From Ricinus communis (Eukaryota > Streptophyta > Magnoliopsida > Malpighiales > Euphorbiaceae): 64,000 nucleotides of DNA. How positions within the stretch are numbered: position 1 is the stretch's first letter; the number at the start of each line of letters is the position of its first letter. Shown here in pieces: positions 1 through 9,356 of the stretch. The notes under the pieces are model-generated. The model was not told the DNA's origin. It saw nothing but the letters and a program-made list of their open reading frames with translations, and did no database searches. The stretch lies in NCBI RefSeq assembly GCF_019578655.1, contig NC_063264.1, forward strand, positions 13,371,213 to 13,435,212, in the 5' to 3' direction. Both the position numbers and the translations under genes were made by a program.

Positions 1-244
1 TGTGGATGCTTATGATACAAGGAAAGAGAGAGTGAGGGTTCAGCTGATGACCTTTGCTCCATACTTTATTTACAATGTTATATGCTTCAAATAGTCACAC
101 CTTAAGCTTCACTATTTGGGAAAATAATTGTGATTTGTTGAGTCGCGACTTAATGAATATAAATATCAATTAAATTCTAAAGGCACACAAACCTAAAAAA
201 AGGATAAGTAACCTAATTCAAGAGCCAAAAGCTCTGATACCAAA
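1..244 (-). other. Leader of element Z (minus strand)
   Basis: No coding sequence is visible. A complement of the initiator tRNA-Met 3' end lies at 231-242, next to an LTR edge at 245, so on the minus strand this stretch is the untranslated leader just downstream of a 5' LTR. The body of the element would lie to the left of the window and cannot be seen. Confidence 0.55.
231..242 (-). other. Primer binding site of element Z (tRNA-iMet)
   Basis: The minus strand reads TGGTATCAGAGC, the usual plant retroelement primer site complementary to initiator tRNA-Met. It sits two bases from the LTR end (minus strand ...TTTTGACA), the normal spacing. Confidence 0.8.
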
Positions 245-574
245 TGTCAAAAGACCTATAAGAATAGAACCCACAAACTCTAATCCTTATGAACTCGTGA
301 ATCATTAACTTGAAAATCCAAAGAACAACTTGAAATCAAATGCTCGGATCGTCTAATCAGATTATAAGATGATCAAGAATTAGAACCGAAAGAAAACTAA
401 GTCCCTTAAATCCCAATCCTAAGTATGCCACAAGGATAGACCAACCCCTTGATAAGTAAGTTTTGCATTCAAATAAGAATAGAAGATACAAGCAATTTTG
501 GCTTAAAAGAAAGTAAAAACTTTAATTAATCATAATCTGAAAAAAGCATACAAATTTGACATGTTTTAAAGACA
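245..574 (-). repeat. LTR of element Z, first part (split by element A)
   Basis: The LTR begins TGTCAAAAGACC on the plus strand and continues at 9946 after the insertion of element A. The two parts add up to about 686 bp. Its outer 60 bp resemble, in reverse complement, the end of solo LTR L (40550-40610) and a fragment at 18483-18541, so these form one LTR family. Confidence 0.65.
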
Positions 575-579
575 TATCC
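575..579. repeat. Target site duplication of element A (left)
   Basis: TATCC here is repeated exactly at 9941-9945, directly outside the two LTRs of element A. A perfect 5-bp duplication marks a simple insertion with both ends preserved. Confidence 0.9.
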
Positions 580-1496
580 TGATGATAACCCATGTAGCAT
601 AAGGAATCCTACTCCAACTAGGAATTCTAGTTTCATAAGGAGTCCTACTTCAACTAGGAATGCTAGTCCTACGAGGAATCCTTCTCTAGCTAAAAATCCT
701 AATCCAACTAGGATTGTACATGAGCCACTCAAATATGATGGACCAATGAATAGAGCTTGCATGAAAAAGTTCAAGGATGTTGTAGGAGTGTTCGTGAAGC
801 AAGAGTTGAACCTTGGGCTAGAGATCTAAAGTCCGAGTGAGATTGGGCTTAATCAAGATAATGGGTCTCAAGATACGCTTATCAACTTAATTCAATATAT
901 GAAGACATGAACAAGTCAAAATAGGCCCAAATAAACAAGTCAAGCTATTTAGTATCCAATACTCAAGCATGAGCCGCTTATTACATGTTACTTAAGCCCA
1001 AATGTCATTTTTTATATGCGCTAGGGTCGGATAAATTTTAGGAGTGTTTGTTCATTAAAAGAAGTCTTTAATAGTTAAGATTCTTGTTTTAAGTTATCCT
1101 TTTAGTTTAGGAGTTCTATTCCTAGTCTTATTATTATTTGCTTCCGTATGATTATAGAATTAGGTTTTCTTAAGGTCTATATAAACTACTACGAATTTCT
1201 ATACAAAGGGACTTTTGAATATAGATTATTTTGGAGTTAATTCTCTTCTTTTGTTCTTTATGAACTTGGCAAATTTATCAAGTGAAGGCTTGGTATTTTA
1301 CAAATTTAGTTTAATCTAAACTTTTGTTTATGTTAAATAGCCTTTAATTCTTTATAATTAAGGTCAAAACTTAAGTACAAGTTATTTAAGGGTTTGGTTG
1401 GGAGTTAGAGTTTCTTTGCTTAATTAGGTGAATGACCCTCGGTGAAGACATCAATAATGAATATTGGTTTGGCACAAGTTAGCCATGTTCATATCA
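580..1496 (+). repeat. 5' LTR of element A
   Basis: Runs from TGATGATAACC to ...TTCATATCA. A TATA box lies at 1178-1186 (TATATAAAC). The first 120 bases carry the same 18-bp repeat as the 3' LTR, here disturbed by substitutions. The related solo LTR at 50306-51246 has the same layout. Confidence 0.85.
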
Positions 1497-1498
1497 TT

Positions 1499-1510
1499 TG
1501 GTATCAGAGC
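1499..1510 (+). other. Primer binding site of element A (tRNA-iMet)
   Basis: TGGTATCAGAGC, a full match to the common plant iMet primer site, two bases after the LTR end. Confidence 0.9.
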
Positions 1511-2057
1511 TTTGGCTCACCAATCAAGTACGTGTCCTTTATTTTTTAGTTTATTCATTTTCTCTTTAGTGTAAAAAAAATATATCTTAATAAGCTATTT
1601 TCTTCTTCTTTGTGGTTTGTTTTCTTGTCTATAGTATTTTTCTTATTCAATTCGTATTCCTTGCTATTTTTAAAGTCCAATTCATTTTTCTCCTTTATTT
1701 ATTAAGTGTTAAATATGTTCTTTATTATACAAAACCAAATCTATTAATTTCGTTTAATTCATTCGTTAAGCTTAGTTTTTCGTTAATTCATCTTATTCTT
1801 ATGTGTTTAGACTTAATCTTGTTCATTAAGTCTAGTATTTTTTCTTAGTATGTGTTCTTGTGTGTTCTAAATCTGATTCATTGGTTATCGAGTCGTTACA
1901 ATTCTTGTTGTTTGTTAATTGACTGTTTTAGCCTTTATAAGCACCAAAGATTAGAATTTGAGTGTTAAACAGGTGAGATTGTGTGTGATAGATGTTTTGT
2001 TAAGAGGAATTTGCTAGAGGACGTCGAGATCTTCTTTATCAATCTTATGATAGATTG
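1511..2057 (+). other. Leader and start of the gag-like remnant of element A
   Basis: Mostly T-rich untranslated leader. Its last 70 bases join, across the B insertion, to 8698 and there read as a charged peptide including DRLWGQKNDDYYEKY. This is probably the N-terminal remnant of gag, but I do not recognise a domain. The frame holds a TAG soon after the junction. Confidence 0.5.
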
Positions 2058-2062
2058 TGGGG
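2058..2062. repeat. Target site duplication of element B (left)
   Basis: TGGGG here matches TGGGG at 8693-8697, directly flanking the outer ends of B's LTRs. Removing B and one copy restores a continuous reading frame in element A. Confidence 0.9.
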
Positions 2063-2687
2063 TGATGGGCTCTTTATGCAACCTACACCTAAGGCAGTGA
2101 ACCTACCGATGCAGCCTAGCACTAGTGAGTATCAAGGTCGTATCCCTGGAGATCGGGTGAACCTAGAGTTACTACTGTTTGCTATGTTATCTAGTCTGAA
2201 ATAGGGTGTGAAACAACCTAATAAACAATTAATCCAACGTCTCAAATTAACTGAATCAAACTTTTATTACTGAATAGCAAGAAAATTCCAAGAATGACAG
2301 TTATAAAAACTAACAATTAAGCATAATCCATCAATAAAGGTGAATCCTAATGGATTCAAAAGATCTAGCTACTCATGTTCATGGTTAAAGCAATTAGGGA
2401 ACAAAATAAGGAAAAACAAATTAAAGGCATGTACACCCTTCTCTTTCAAGCTGAATGAGAAACCCTAAAATTGCAAAATTTGAAATCTCAAACCCTAGTT
2501 GCCTCTTGAATGCTCCCAAAGTTTATCTTGATCTTCAATTCGATGTTGGAACAAGTGAAATCCCCCCTTCAATTGATAAATTTTGATCTCTCAAGGTCTA
2601 CAATTGAGGTATAGGAAATAATTGATTAAGTGTGTGTCTTGGAATTCAATCCAAAAATCGTCCCCCCTCCAAAAGAACTCAAAATTG

Positions 2688-2697
2688 CCTATATAGT
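2688..2697 (-). promoter_or_regulatory. TATA box in 3' LTR of B
   Basis: Minus strand AACTATATAGG, directly downstream of the GC-rich repeat block at 2703-2890. The same arrangement is seen in the other B LTR and in the LTRs of K and F. Confidence 0.6.
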
Positions 2698-2702
2698 TGA
2701 TT

Positions 2703-2890
2703 CAGCATGGCCGAGTCCAGTCGTGATGATCAAAGACGGCCGAGTCCGGGCCCGACTCCTTCCAAGTCGTGCCTGCTGGCCGAGCCACCACAGTCGCCGG
2801 AGGCCGTGGTGGCTACAGAAGTCGTGCTAAAATGGCACAATTGGGGATAGCCTCTTGGTAATTCAGCACGGCCGGAGTCCAGGCCGTGCT
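2703..2890. repeat. GC-rich inverted motif array, 3' LTR of B
   Basis: Many copies of AGCACGGCC, GGCCGTGCT and CGGCCGAGTCC variants in both orientations, in strong contrast to the AT-rich surroundings. It lies just upstream of the TATA box on the minus strand, where U3 enhancer sequences are expected. Confidence 0.65.
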
Positions 2891-3098
2891 CAACCCTCAA
2901 GGTGCTAGTTCTTACCCAATTTGATGGATTTTGGTCCGTAATCACACGTATTTCCCTCGATTATTGATGGTGTCCTTCGAAAATGACCTGAAACGAGAAA
3001 GGAAACAAAAGACAGGTGATTCTAGCATAAAACGGGATAATCATGCATAAAAATGTAAACAATCGGGCATGAAAACATGTGTAGTATGATGCTTATCA

Positions 3099-3113
3099 AA
3101 TTACCCCACACTT
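3099..3113 (-). other. Polypurine tract of element B
   Basis: Minus strand AAGTGTGGGGTAATT ends exactly at the LTR start. This matches the Athila-type PPT form and corresponds to the tract at 35394-35408 in element F. Confidence 0.85.
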
Positions 3114-4539
3114 AAACTTTTGCTTGTCCTCAAGCAATCAACAACTCATTCCTCAAACACATACCAAATAACTCAATCAAATGCATTGCAGGAGGTTAGC
3201 TGAAAACAAATTTCAAAACTCCATAATGATTTTTTCCAAAATCCCCAAATTACTAAATCCTTAAAAGAGAGAACAAACTTAATAAAGTTGCTAAACTTAA
3301 AATGACAAACCATCTAAATTAAGAAATTGAGAACCATGCCTCACAAGATGTCACTCAAAACACACAAGTGTATATAGGTGAAAGAAGACCGCCAAGCTCT
3401 CAATACAAAAATACAGAAAAAGTGCTTACTATAGGCTTGCTTATAGATCCAATCTCCACTACTACGAAATAATCAATAATCATGATCAAAGGGTCTTGAG
3501 CCAGGTTGTAATGGGGTTAAGGTAGGGTACGTATAAATATGGAAAGTAGGCTACAAGTTGCTGGAAGTTAAGCAAGTAATGCAAGAAAGTAACGAAGGAT
3601 CAAGTGTTGTACCAAAATGAACACTAAGTTGCTCTAAAAATAAGATGATGCTCAAAATGAACTAAATTAATACTCTTTTTTTTTATTGAATATATATATA
3701 CTATGTATATATATTACAACAGCTTATGTAGGGGTTGTTGGTTATTGACACATACAATAAGACTGAATATCAATTTTTTTTTTATTGAAGGGAGCATCTA
3801 TAAAAAATCTAGCAACTTAGTGAAATATATGATTGCAGATTGATCCAAAATAAGATGCAGTATAAACTTACATAATTTCCAGCAACAATGGTAGAAAGAA
3901 TGGTCAAATGAATAGAAGTGATAAAATGAGTGTCACTGTTATTATTATCACGAAAGGAAAGGCTAAGGCTCAAAATTGGTTCACTAAGGGAAAAACAGGG
4001 TTAGGCTTTTTGGCCAAATTGTGTAAATCCTAAGTGCCCAAATCATCTCACGATTATTAACAATTCATGTAATCTCAAAAGATATCGTAAAGCAAGTTCT
4101 AGAAATGAGATTCGTACAATGCTCACTAATGAAAGAAAAGGGAGCATAATAGTGATGCACCAATTGGCTCAAAATCTCACCATCTGAGTGGGTTAAAATT
4201 GCATGAATTCTCAAACCAAAGTTTAAACAGTCAATCACAATAATAAGCAACAATATTAACAGTGTTCTATATCTAAGATAAAGTAAAATGGAAGAATTTA
4301 AGGAAAAATACCAGTTTTACCTGGCTGGATTGTAATTAAGAGATTCGTTCATTGCCTTCTTCCAACAAGGTTCGATAAAAGCTATAAGGGAATCCATTCA
4401 AAGGAGAAAATCATTAACTACTCGATTAAAACAAAACTCAAGATAAGGACAGTAATAATGAATGGACTCAATCAATAAGGGATATTAAAACAAGATAAAA
4501 ATAGCAAAGATAAAATTGGTACCTGCACAAATCTACGGT
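3114..4539 (-). other. 3' untranslated region of element B
   Basis: About 1.4 kb without coding sequence, on the minus strand between a PPT-like motif and the true PPT. Patches match the corresponding part of element F (about 33953-35393), for example the stretches near 3330 here and 35150 there. The short frames in it are unconserved. Confidence 0.55.
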
Positions 4540-4577
4540 ACCTACCCCACACTTGTGAAAAACACTATCCTCAGTGT
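4540..4577 (-). other. Hairpin plus internal PPT-like motif of element B
   Basis: The minus strand has CAAGTGTGGGGTAGGT (4540-4555), nearly the true PPT sequence. Directly upstream is a short inverted repeat ACACT/AGTGT with a 6-base loop (4562-4577). Element F has the same pair of features (33913-33952) at nearly the same distance from its 3' LTR. Confidence 0.6.
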
Positions 4578-4962
4578 GAACAAGGTAGGCACTCCAAAAT
4601 AAAAGGAATAAAATACGTAAAATGAAGCTAATTATGGGAGTCCATAAAAGAAATTAGAAAACTAAGAGAAAAACAAGACGACAAAAAGAGATAAAAACTA
4701 GAAAGTCTACTAGATACTGCCCTTGATGTGTACTTTAACATTTAAAAATATGTTAGTCCTCAAAATTACGTACGAGCATCAAGTAGGCTAACTCCTGCAA
4801 GATTCAAGAATAAACACATTCCAAGCAACATCTAGTAAAAGGTTCAATAAAATAGCATTTCCTCAAAATCAAACTTACTAAAAACAAACTGAAATATCTA
4901 ACTGCAAATGACTACATAAAATAAAATAAAAAATGTCCAAAAATTCAGAAAGCAAAAATAGA

Positions 4963-4981
4963 TTCGGGAATGCCTCCCGAA
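4963..4981 (-). other. Conserved post-pol hairpin of element B
   Basis: TTCGGGA and TCCCGAA form a perfect 7-bp stem around a 5-base loop; on the minus strand the core reads GGGAGGCA. The equivalent in F (30330-30347) pairs TTTGGG with CCCAAA, so the stem is kept by paired substitutions. The GGGAGGCA core is familiar in Athila-type elements after the integrase gene. Confidence 0.65.
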
Positions 4982-5077
4982 GGCGCTTCTTTTTGTTCGA
5001 GTCATCTAGCTGGACTTTGGATCAGCATTCCTGCATCGCGGGCAAATTAAGAAGGTAGGCTCAATGTAAGTTGGGGC

Positions 5078-5844
5078 TCAAGGCATATAAGCGCAATGAA
5101 AAGGTCCGATGTGTGCAGTAGATGACCAAGGAGGTGCTCTCTGGACCGATTTGGGATGTCCATTCATCTGCTCTGAATTTCGGCTAAGTGACCTGTCAAA
5201 AACAAACTTGCAACTACCCTTCTCGGGTCTATCACAGCACAAAGTCTCATATTGATACAAGTTATTTTTCTCAGATGAATAACACATACTAGTAGGGGAA
5301 GAAACATGTATAGCATCATCCATTTGTACATCTTGTGGTTGTGTATTACATGCAAGATCAATTCCATCAATACAACAAATGGCATGAACATGGTTGGTGG
5401 AAGAACTATCAAATGAGGGTAAACTAAAAGTGACACAGTCGTCCCCTACATTAAGTTCTAAATTCCCCTCAAATACGTCTATTTTAGCTCTAGCTGTGGC
5501 AAGGAAAGGTCTCCCCAAAATTAATGGTACACCATGCTCATTGTCCATATCCAAAACCATAAAGTCCACAGGAAATATGAACTTATCTACCTTAACTAGC
5601 ACATTTTCCACAATTCCCTAGGAAGCTTAAGCAGGCAGTTAGCTAATTGAATGCATATCCTAGTGGATTTTGCCTCCCCCAAACCTAGCTTATTGAACAA
5701 ACTAGTGGGCATGACATTTATGCTAGCCCCCAAATCAGCTAATGCATCATCAACACATAAATTACCTAAAGTGCAGGGAATAGTGAAACTCCCTGGATCG
5801 TGACGTTCTCCGGCAACTTGCTCAAAACACCGAGCACTCCTCAT
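5078..5844 (-). pseudogene. Aspartic protease region of element B, frameshifted
   Basis: Retroviral-type aspartic protease, which would cut the gag precursor. The catalytic DLGAS is intact in ALADLGASINVMP (about 5680-5740), followed by FNKLGLGEAKSTR and, after one missing base near 5615 that shifts the frame, by ENVLVKVDKFIFPVDF and PLILGRPFLATARAKID. The usual distal motif is thus present. After about 100 further residues it stops at 5078 without entering reverse transcriptase. The upstream frame is continuous with the gag linker apart from stops. Confidence 0.75.
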
Positions 5845-5895
5845 TGTCGAACATAGGTGACCTCCTCCAACTTCCTTTTCCGCTAAGTATGTCCT

Positions 5896-7051
5896 TTAAG
5901 AACTTAGCATACTTGGCATCCTCCAATGCATCAATAAAAGGCAAGTTAATATGCAGTTGTCCGAAATATCTAAAAACTTACCGAATCGCTCTTTCGCCTC
6001 TGCTTGTTTAGCTCTAGCAGGATAAGGAATCTTAGGTTGATATTCCCTGACTGGAATTGATTTCACCTTTTGTCCCTTAGGTTCCCTAACCTTACTGCTT
6101 GCCTTAACCTGCACATCAATAGTGGCGTCATAAAAAACAGGCTTAGAAGGAGCTAAAACTAACTTACCTGAACGCAAAGTGATGGCGTTCACGTGCTCCC
6201 TCGGGTTAGACTCAGTGGTGCTCGGGAGCGCTCCTTGCTACCTTTCAGACAACATCTTAGAGATTTGGCCAATCTGGGTCTCCAAGTTCTGAATCGAGGC
6301 CTGCTGGTTCCTAAGTGCACTATCAGTTTGCTGGAACCTCATCTCCGTAGATGTCACAAACTTCATCATAAGCTCCTCTAAATTTGACTTCTTTTCTGGT
6401 AGAGGAGGAGCTTGATAAAGTCTTTGAAAACCAGGTGGACCCTGAGCGTTATTGTTCCTCCAACTTAAGTTGGGATGATTGTGCCACCCAGGGTTGTATG
6501 TCATTTTTAAGTTTAGCAGTTTTAGCAGGAGGAAAATACTTATATAAAAATTTTTTGGCCAACGCCTTCCAGGTAGTGATCGTCTGTTGTGGAAGAGATT
6601 GCAGGCATCTCTTTGCTCTGTCCCTCAAGAAAAATGGAAACAATCTCAGCCGAATGGCATCATCGATTGTTCCATTTATTTTGAATGTGTCATAAATCTC
6701 CAAAAAGTTGGAGATATGTGCATTGGGATCCTCGCTAGGCAATTCTCCAAACTGCACGCTTTGTTGTATCATCTAGATAACATTGGCCTTTATCTCAAAA
6801 TTGTTGGCTGTTATAGCAGGTCTGACTATACTCATTTTTGTCCCATCTAAAGAGGGTTGAGCAAAATCGTACATAGTCTTTTGATCATCATTGGCTTGGG
6901 GGTTGAGGTTCTCCATCGCGTCAGTTCCTTGAACCTGAACCGTAACTCTGTCCTCCTCCTCAACTGCCTGCAAACGTCGTCTCAATAATCTGAGAGAGCG
7001 CTCCGGGTCAGATAAGGGTGCTATTGGATCAGGGTTAGAGCTCCTAGTCAT
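5896..7051 (-). pseudogene. gag: Gag of element B, Athila type, with internal deletion
   Basis: Begins at the ATG of MTRSSNPDPIAPLSDPE, 0.17 kb downstream of the primer site, a normal gag start. The core includes FGELPSEDPNAHISNFLEI and DDAIRLRLFPFFLRDRAKR, standard Athila-like capsid motifs. A TAG at 6773 stands where element F has CAG. After KTAKLKNDI (about 6505) it jumps to YNPGWHNHPNLSWRNNN, missing about 0.6 kb that F retains, and changes frame. The C-terminal part has the coiled-coil-like ALRNQQASIQNLETQIGQIS and then NAITLRSGK, the linker to protease. A TAG at about 6235 again replaces a glutamine codon. Confidence 0.8.
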
Positions 7052-7195
7052 ATACTACCTGAAACCGACAACCAAACAACCACCAATCAATAAAAAAAAT
7101 ATAACAATAAATGATAATAAAAAGAAAGAATAAATCAATAAACAAATAATGACTAAATTAACACAAAAATAATTCACTATAGTTCACCGTTACTG

Positions 7196-7213
7196 TCCCC
7201 GGCAACGGCGCCA
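7196..7213 (-). other. Primer binding site of element B (tRNA-Asp)
   Basis: The minus strand reads TGGCGCCGTTGCCGGGGA, complementary to the plant tRNA-Asp 3' end, six bases after the LTR. This is the hallmark primer of the Athila/Tat group. Confidence 0.88.
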
Positions 7214-8244
7214 AAAACTTGATGGGCTCTTTATGCAACCTACACCTAAGGCAGTGAACCTACCGATGCAGCCTAGCACTAGTGAGTATCAAGGTCGTAT
7301 CCTTGGAGATCGGGTGAACCTAGAGTTAGTACTGTTTGCTATGTTATCTAGTCTGAAATAGGGTGTGAAAGTTCTAACGTACCAGCTAATGGTTATGAGT
7401 GCAAATAAGTAAATGAAGAACAATGGATAATCAAAAGACAATTGCAAAGAGAGAAACAAACCCAAAAGGGAGCCTAAGTGATGGAATTCTAAAGATGGAT
7501 TTTATGGATTGCCGATCTTGCGTACCCGTGCCTAAATCCTGAATTGAATCCCGGTTCCTCTCTCGAGCTTACCGGATTCCTAACCCTGCACTAACCTAAT
7601 GGAATCTCTTCCAATCGGATTACTACAGATTAGCATTAAGTATGATTTAAAACTATTAAGAGTTATTAGTTCTTAATCAGGCGAGTAAATCAACCTTATC
7701 TCTAAATGTTAACTACCAGTTCTTACTATTCAATGTCCAGTTGTAACAAGCATTTCTCAATGTCAAGAAACAACCTAATAAACAATTAATCGAACGTCTC
7801 AAATTAACTGAATCAAACTTTTATTACTGAATAGCAAGAAGATTGCAAGAATGACAATTATAAAAACTAACAATTAAGCATAATCCATCAACAAAGGTGA
7901 ACCCTAATGGATTCAAAAGATCTAGCTACTCATGTTCATGGTTAAAGCAATTAGGGAACAAAATAAGGAAAAACAAATTAAAGGCATGTACACCCTTCTC
8001 TTTCAAGCTGAATGAGAAACCCTAAAATTCCAAAATTCGAAATCTCAAACCCTAGTTGCCTCTTGAATGCTCCCAAAGTTTATCTTGATCTTCAATTCAA
8101 TGTTGGAACAAGTGAAATCCCCCCTTCAATTGATGAATTTTGATCTCTCAAGGTCTACAATTGAGGTATAGGAAATAATTGATTAAGTGTGTGTCTTGGA
8201 ATTCAGTCCAAAAATTGTCCCCCCTCCAAAAGTACTCAAAATTG

Positions 8245-8254
8245 CCTATATAGT
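8245..8254 (-). promoter_or_regulatory. TATA box in 5' LTR of B
   Basis: Minus strand AACTATATAGG, immediately downstream of the GC-rich array. It is the likely core promoter for B transcription. Confidence 0.65.
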
Positions 8255-8263
8255 TAATTCAGT

Positions 8264-8485
8264 AGGCCGAGTCCAGTGAAGGTGTGATGATTCAAGACGG
8301 CCGAGTCCGTAGTGTTGAATCTGTGGAGTCTGTTGTGCTGACTCCTTCCAAGCCGTGCCCAAGCCGGTGCTGAGCCACCACAGGCCGTGCTGGAGGCCGT
8401 GGTGGCTACGGATGACGTGCTGAAATGGCACAATTGGGGATAGCCTCTTTGGTAATTCAGCACGGCCGGAGTCCAGGCCGTGCAT
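8264..8485. repeat. GC-rich inverted motif array, 5' LTR of B
   Basis: Repeated CGGCCGAGTCC, AGCACGGCC and GGCCGTGC(T) in both orientations. It sits upstream of the TATA box on the minus strand, as in the LTRs of K and F. Confidence 0.65.
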
Positions 8486-8697
8486 AACCCTCGGGGTGCT
8501 AGTTCTCACCCAATTTGATGGATTTTGGTCCATAATCACACGTATTTCCCTCGATTATTGATGGTGTCCTTTGAAAATGACCTGAAACGAGAAAGGAAAC
8601 AAAAGACAGATGATTCTAGCATAAAACGGGATAATCATGCATAAAAATGTAAACAATCGGGCATGAAAACATGTGTAGTATGATGCTTATCATGGGG

Positions 8698-8960
8698 ACA
8701 AAAGAATGATGATTATTATGAAAAGTATTAGCAAAGTTTTTATAATCCTAAACCTAAGCCAAAGAGGATAGAAAGACAATCGTGTCAAGATTTCAATGAT
8801 GAACTTTGAAAGGATATAAAATCTTTAAGGTGCAGTCTTGACTCACTTAAAAATAGTTTTAAAGATTCAAAGGAGTCTTTTGAGCATCTAAAGTTCCTCT
8901 AACAACTTTTATAAAAGATGTGCAGGTCGATAATGAGTTTTTATTGTTCATTGAGATTAT
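8698..8960 (+). pseudogene. Gag-like remnant of element A
   Basis: Continues the reading frame interrupted at 2057: charged residues including QKNDDYYEKY, FYNPKPKPKRIERQS and FKDSKESFEHLKF, with several stops (TAG, TGA, TAA). Most likely the leading part of gag before the deletion that removed the rest of gag-pol. No domain is recognisable. Confidence 0.4.
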
Positions 8961-9356
8961 ATGTTTGCTTCTTTCATAATATTCGGGCAAGATTCGAGGA
9001 TGAATCTTTTCAAAAATAGGGGAGATGATGAGAACCTATGTAGCACAAAGAATCCTACTCCAACTAGGAATCCTAGTCCCACGAGAAGTCCTACTTCAAT
9101 TAGGAATCCTAGTCCTACGAGGAATCCTTCTACAGCTAGGAATCCTACTCCAACTAGGATTGTACATGAGCCACTCAAATATGATGGACCAATAACTAGA
9201 CCTCGCATGAAGAACTTCAAGAATGCTTTAGGAGTGTTTGTAAAGCAAGAGTTGAAGCTTGGGTTGGAGATCCAAAGTCCAAGTGAGATTGGGCTTAATC
9301 AAGACAATGGGCCTCAAAATATTCTTATCAACTTAATTCAGTATATGGATGCATGA
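8961..9356 (+). CDS. Integrase C-terminal tail of element A, crossing the PPT into the 3' LTR
   Basis: An open frame of 131 codons starts before the polypurine tract and ends well inside the LTR. It opens with FGQDSRMNLFKNRGDDEN, which matches the integrase tails of H and C, continues with six NP-x-PTR type repeats of 18 bp, then GPITRPRMKNFKNALG and INLIQYMDA. The rest of integrase is gone, so this is a retained 3' end rather than a working enzyme. It is open despite the age of the element. The equivalent motif occurs in most chromovirus-type LTRs of this window. Confidence 0.6.
   Translation: MFASFIIFGQDSRMNLFKNRGDDENLCSTKNPTPTRNPSPTRSPTSIRNPSPTRNPSTARNPTPTRIVHEPLKYDGPITRPRMKNFKNALGVFVKQELKLGLEIQSPSEIGLNQDNGPQNILINLIQYMDA
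9011..9025 (+). other. Polypurine tract of element A
   Basis: CAAAAATAGGGGAGA ends exactly at the 3' LTR start TGATGAGAACC. It also lies inside the open frame described for the integrase tail. Confidence 0.8.

Larger units (their letters stand above)
2063..3098 (-). repeat. 3' LTR of element B (with internal deletion)
   Basis: Starts TGATGGGCTC and ends GATGCTTATCA on the plus strand. Relative to the 7220-8692 copy it lacks about 0.4 kb; the junction falls at about 2210-2216, where GTGTGAAA runs directly into CAACCTAATAAAC. A shared GAAA at both edges suggests microhomology-mediated loss. Confidence 0.88.
2063..8692 (-). mobile_element. Element B: Athila-like gag-pro retrotransposon lacking pol
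   Basis: Complete insertion with LTRs at 2063-3098 and 7220-8692, a tRNA-Asp primer site, a polypurine tract and a perfect TGGGG duplication. Its order on the minus strand is LTR, PBS, gag, protease, then directly the short hairpin motif that normally follows pol, an untranslated 3' region, PPT and LTR. Reverse transcriptase, RNase H and integrase are absent, as is the 3' ORF seen in element F. The LTRs are nearly identical outside one deletion, so B is young relative to its host A. It must have relied on enzymes supplied in trans. Confidence 0.88.
7220..8692 (-). repeat. 5' LTR of element B
   Basis: Full-length LTR of 1473 bp, from TGATGGGCTC to GATGCTTATCA on the plus strand. Similar in length to the LTRs of K (1458 bp) and F (1456 bp). 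It carries the GC-rich array at 8264-8485 and a TATA box at 8245-8254. Confidence 0.9.

Noticed and set aside
231..242. Possible tRNA gene remnants at GCTCTGATACCA and CCCCGGCAACGGCGCCA
   Set aside because: Only the 12-18 bases of tRNA 3' ends are present, next to LTR edges; these are primer binding sites.
526..774. Minus-strand open frame of 82 codons rich in GFLVGLGFLV repeats, and its counterpart at 8957-9220
   Set aside because: It is the antisense of the 18-bp coding repeat in the LTR of A; the repeat keeps several frames open. Only the plus-strand frame matches integrase tails elsewhere.
2630..2945. Two overlapping frames with arginine-rich text in the LTR of B
   Set aside because: They lie in the GC-rich U3 array and are not kept between the two LTRs.
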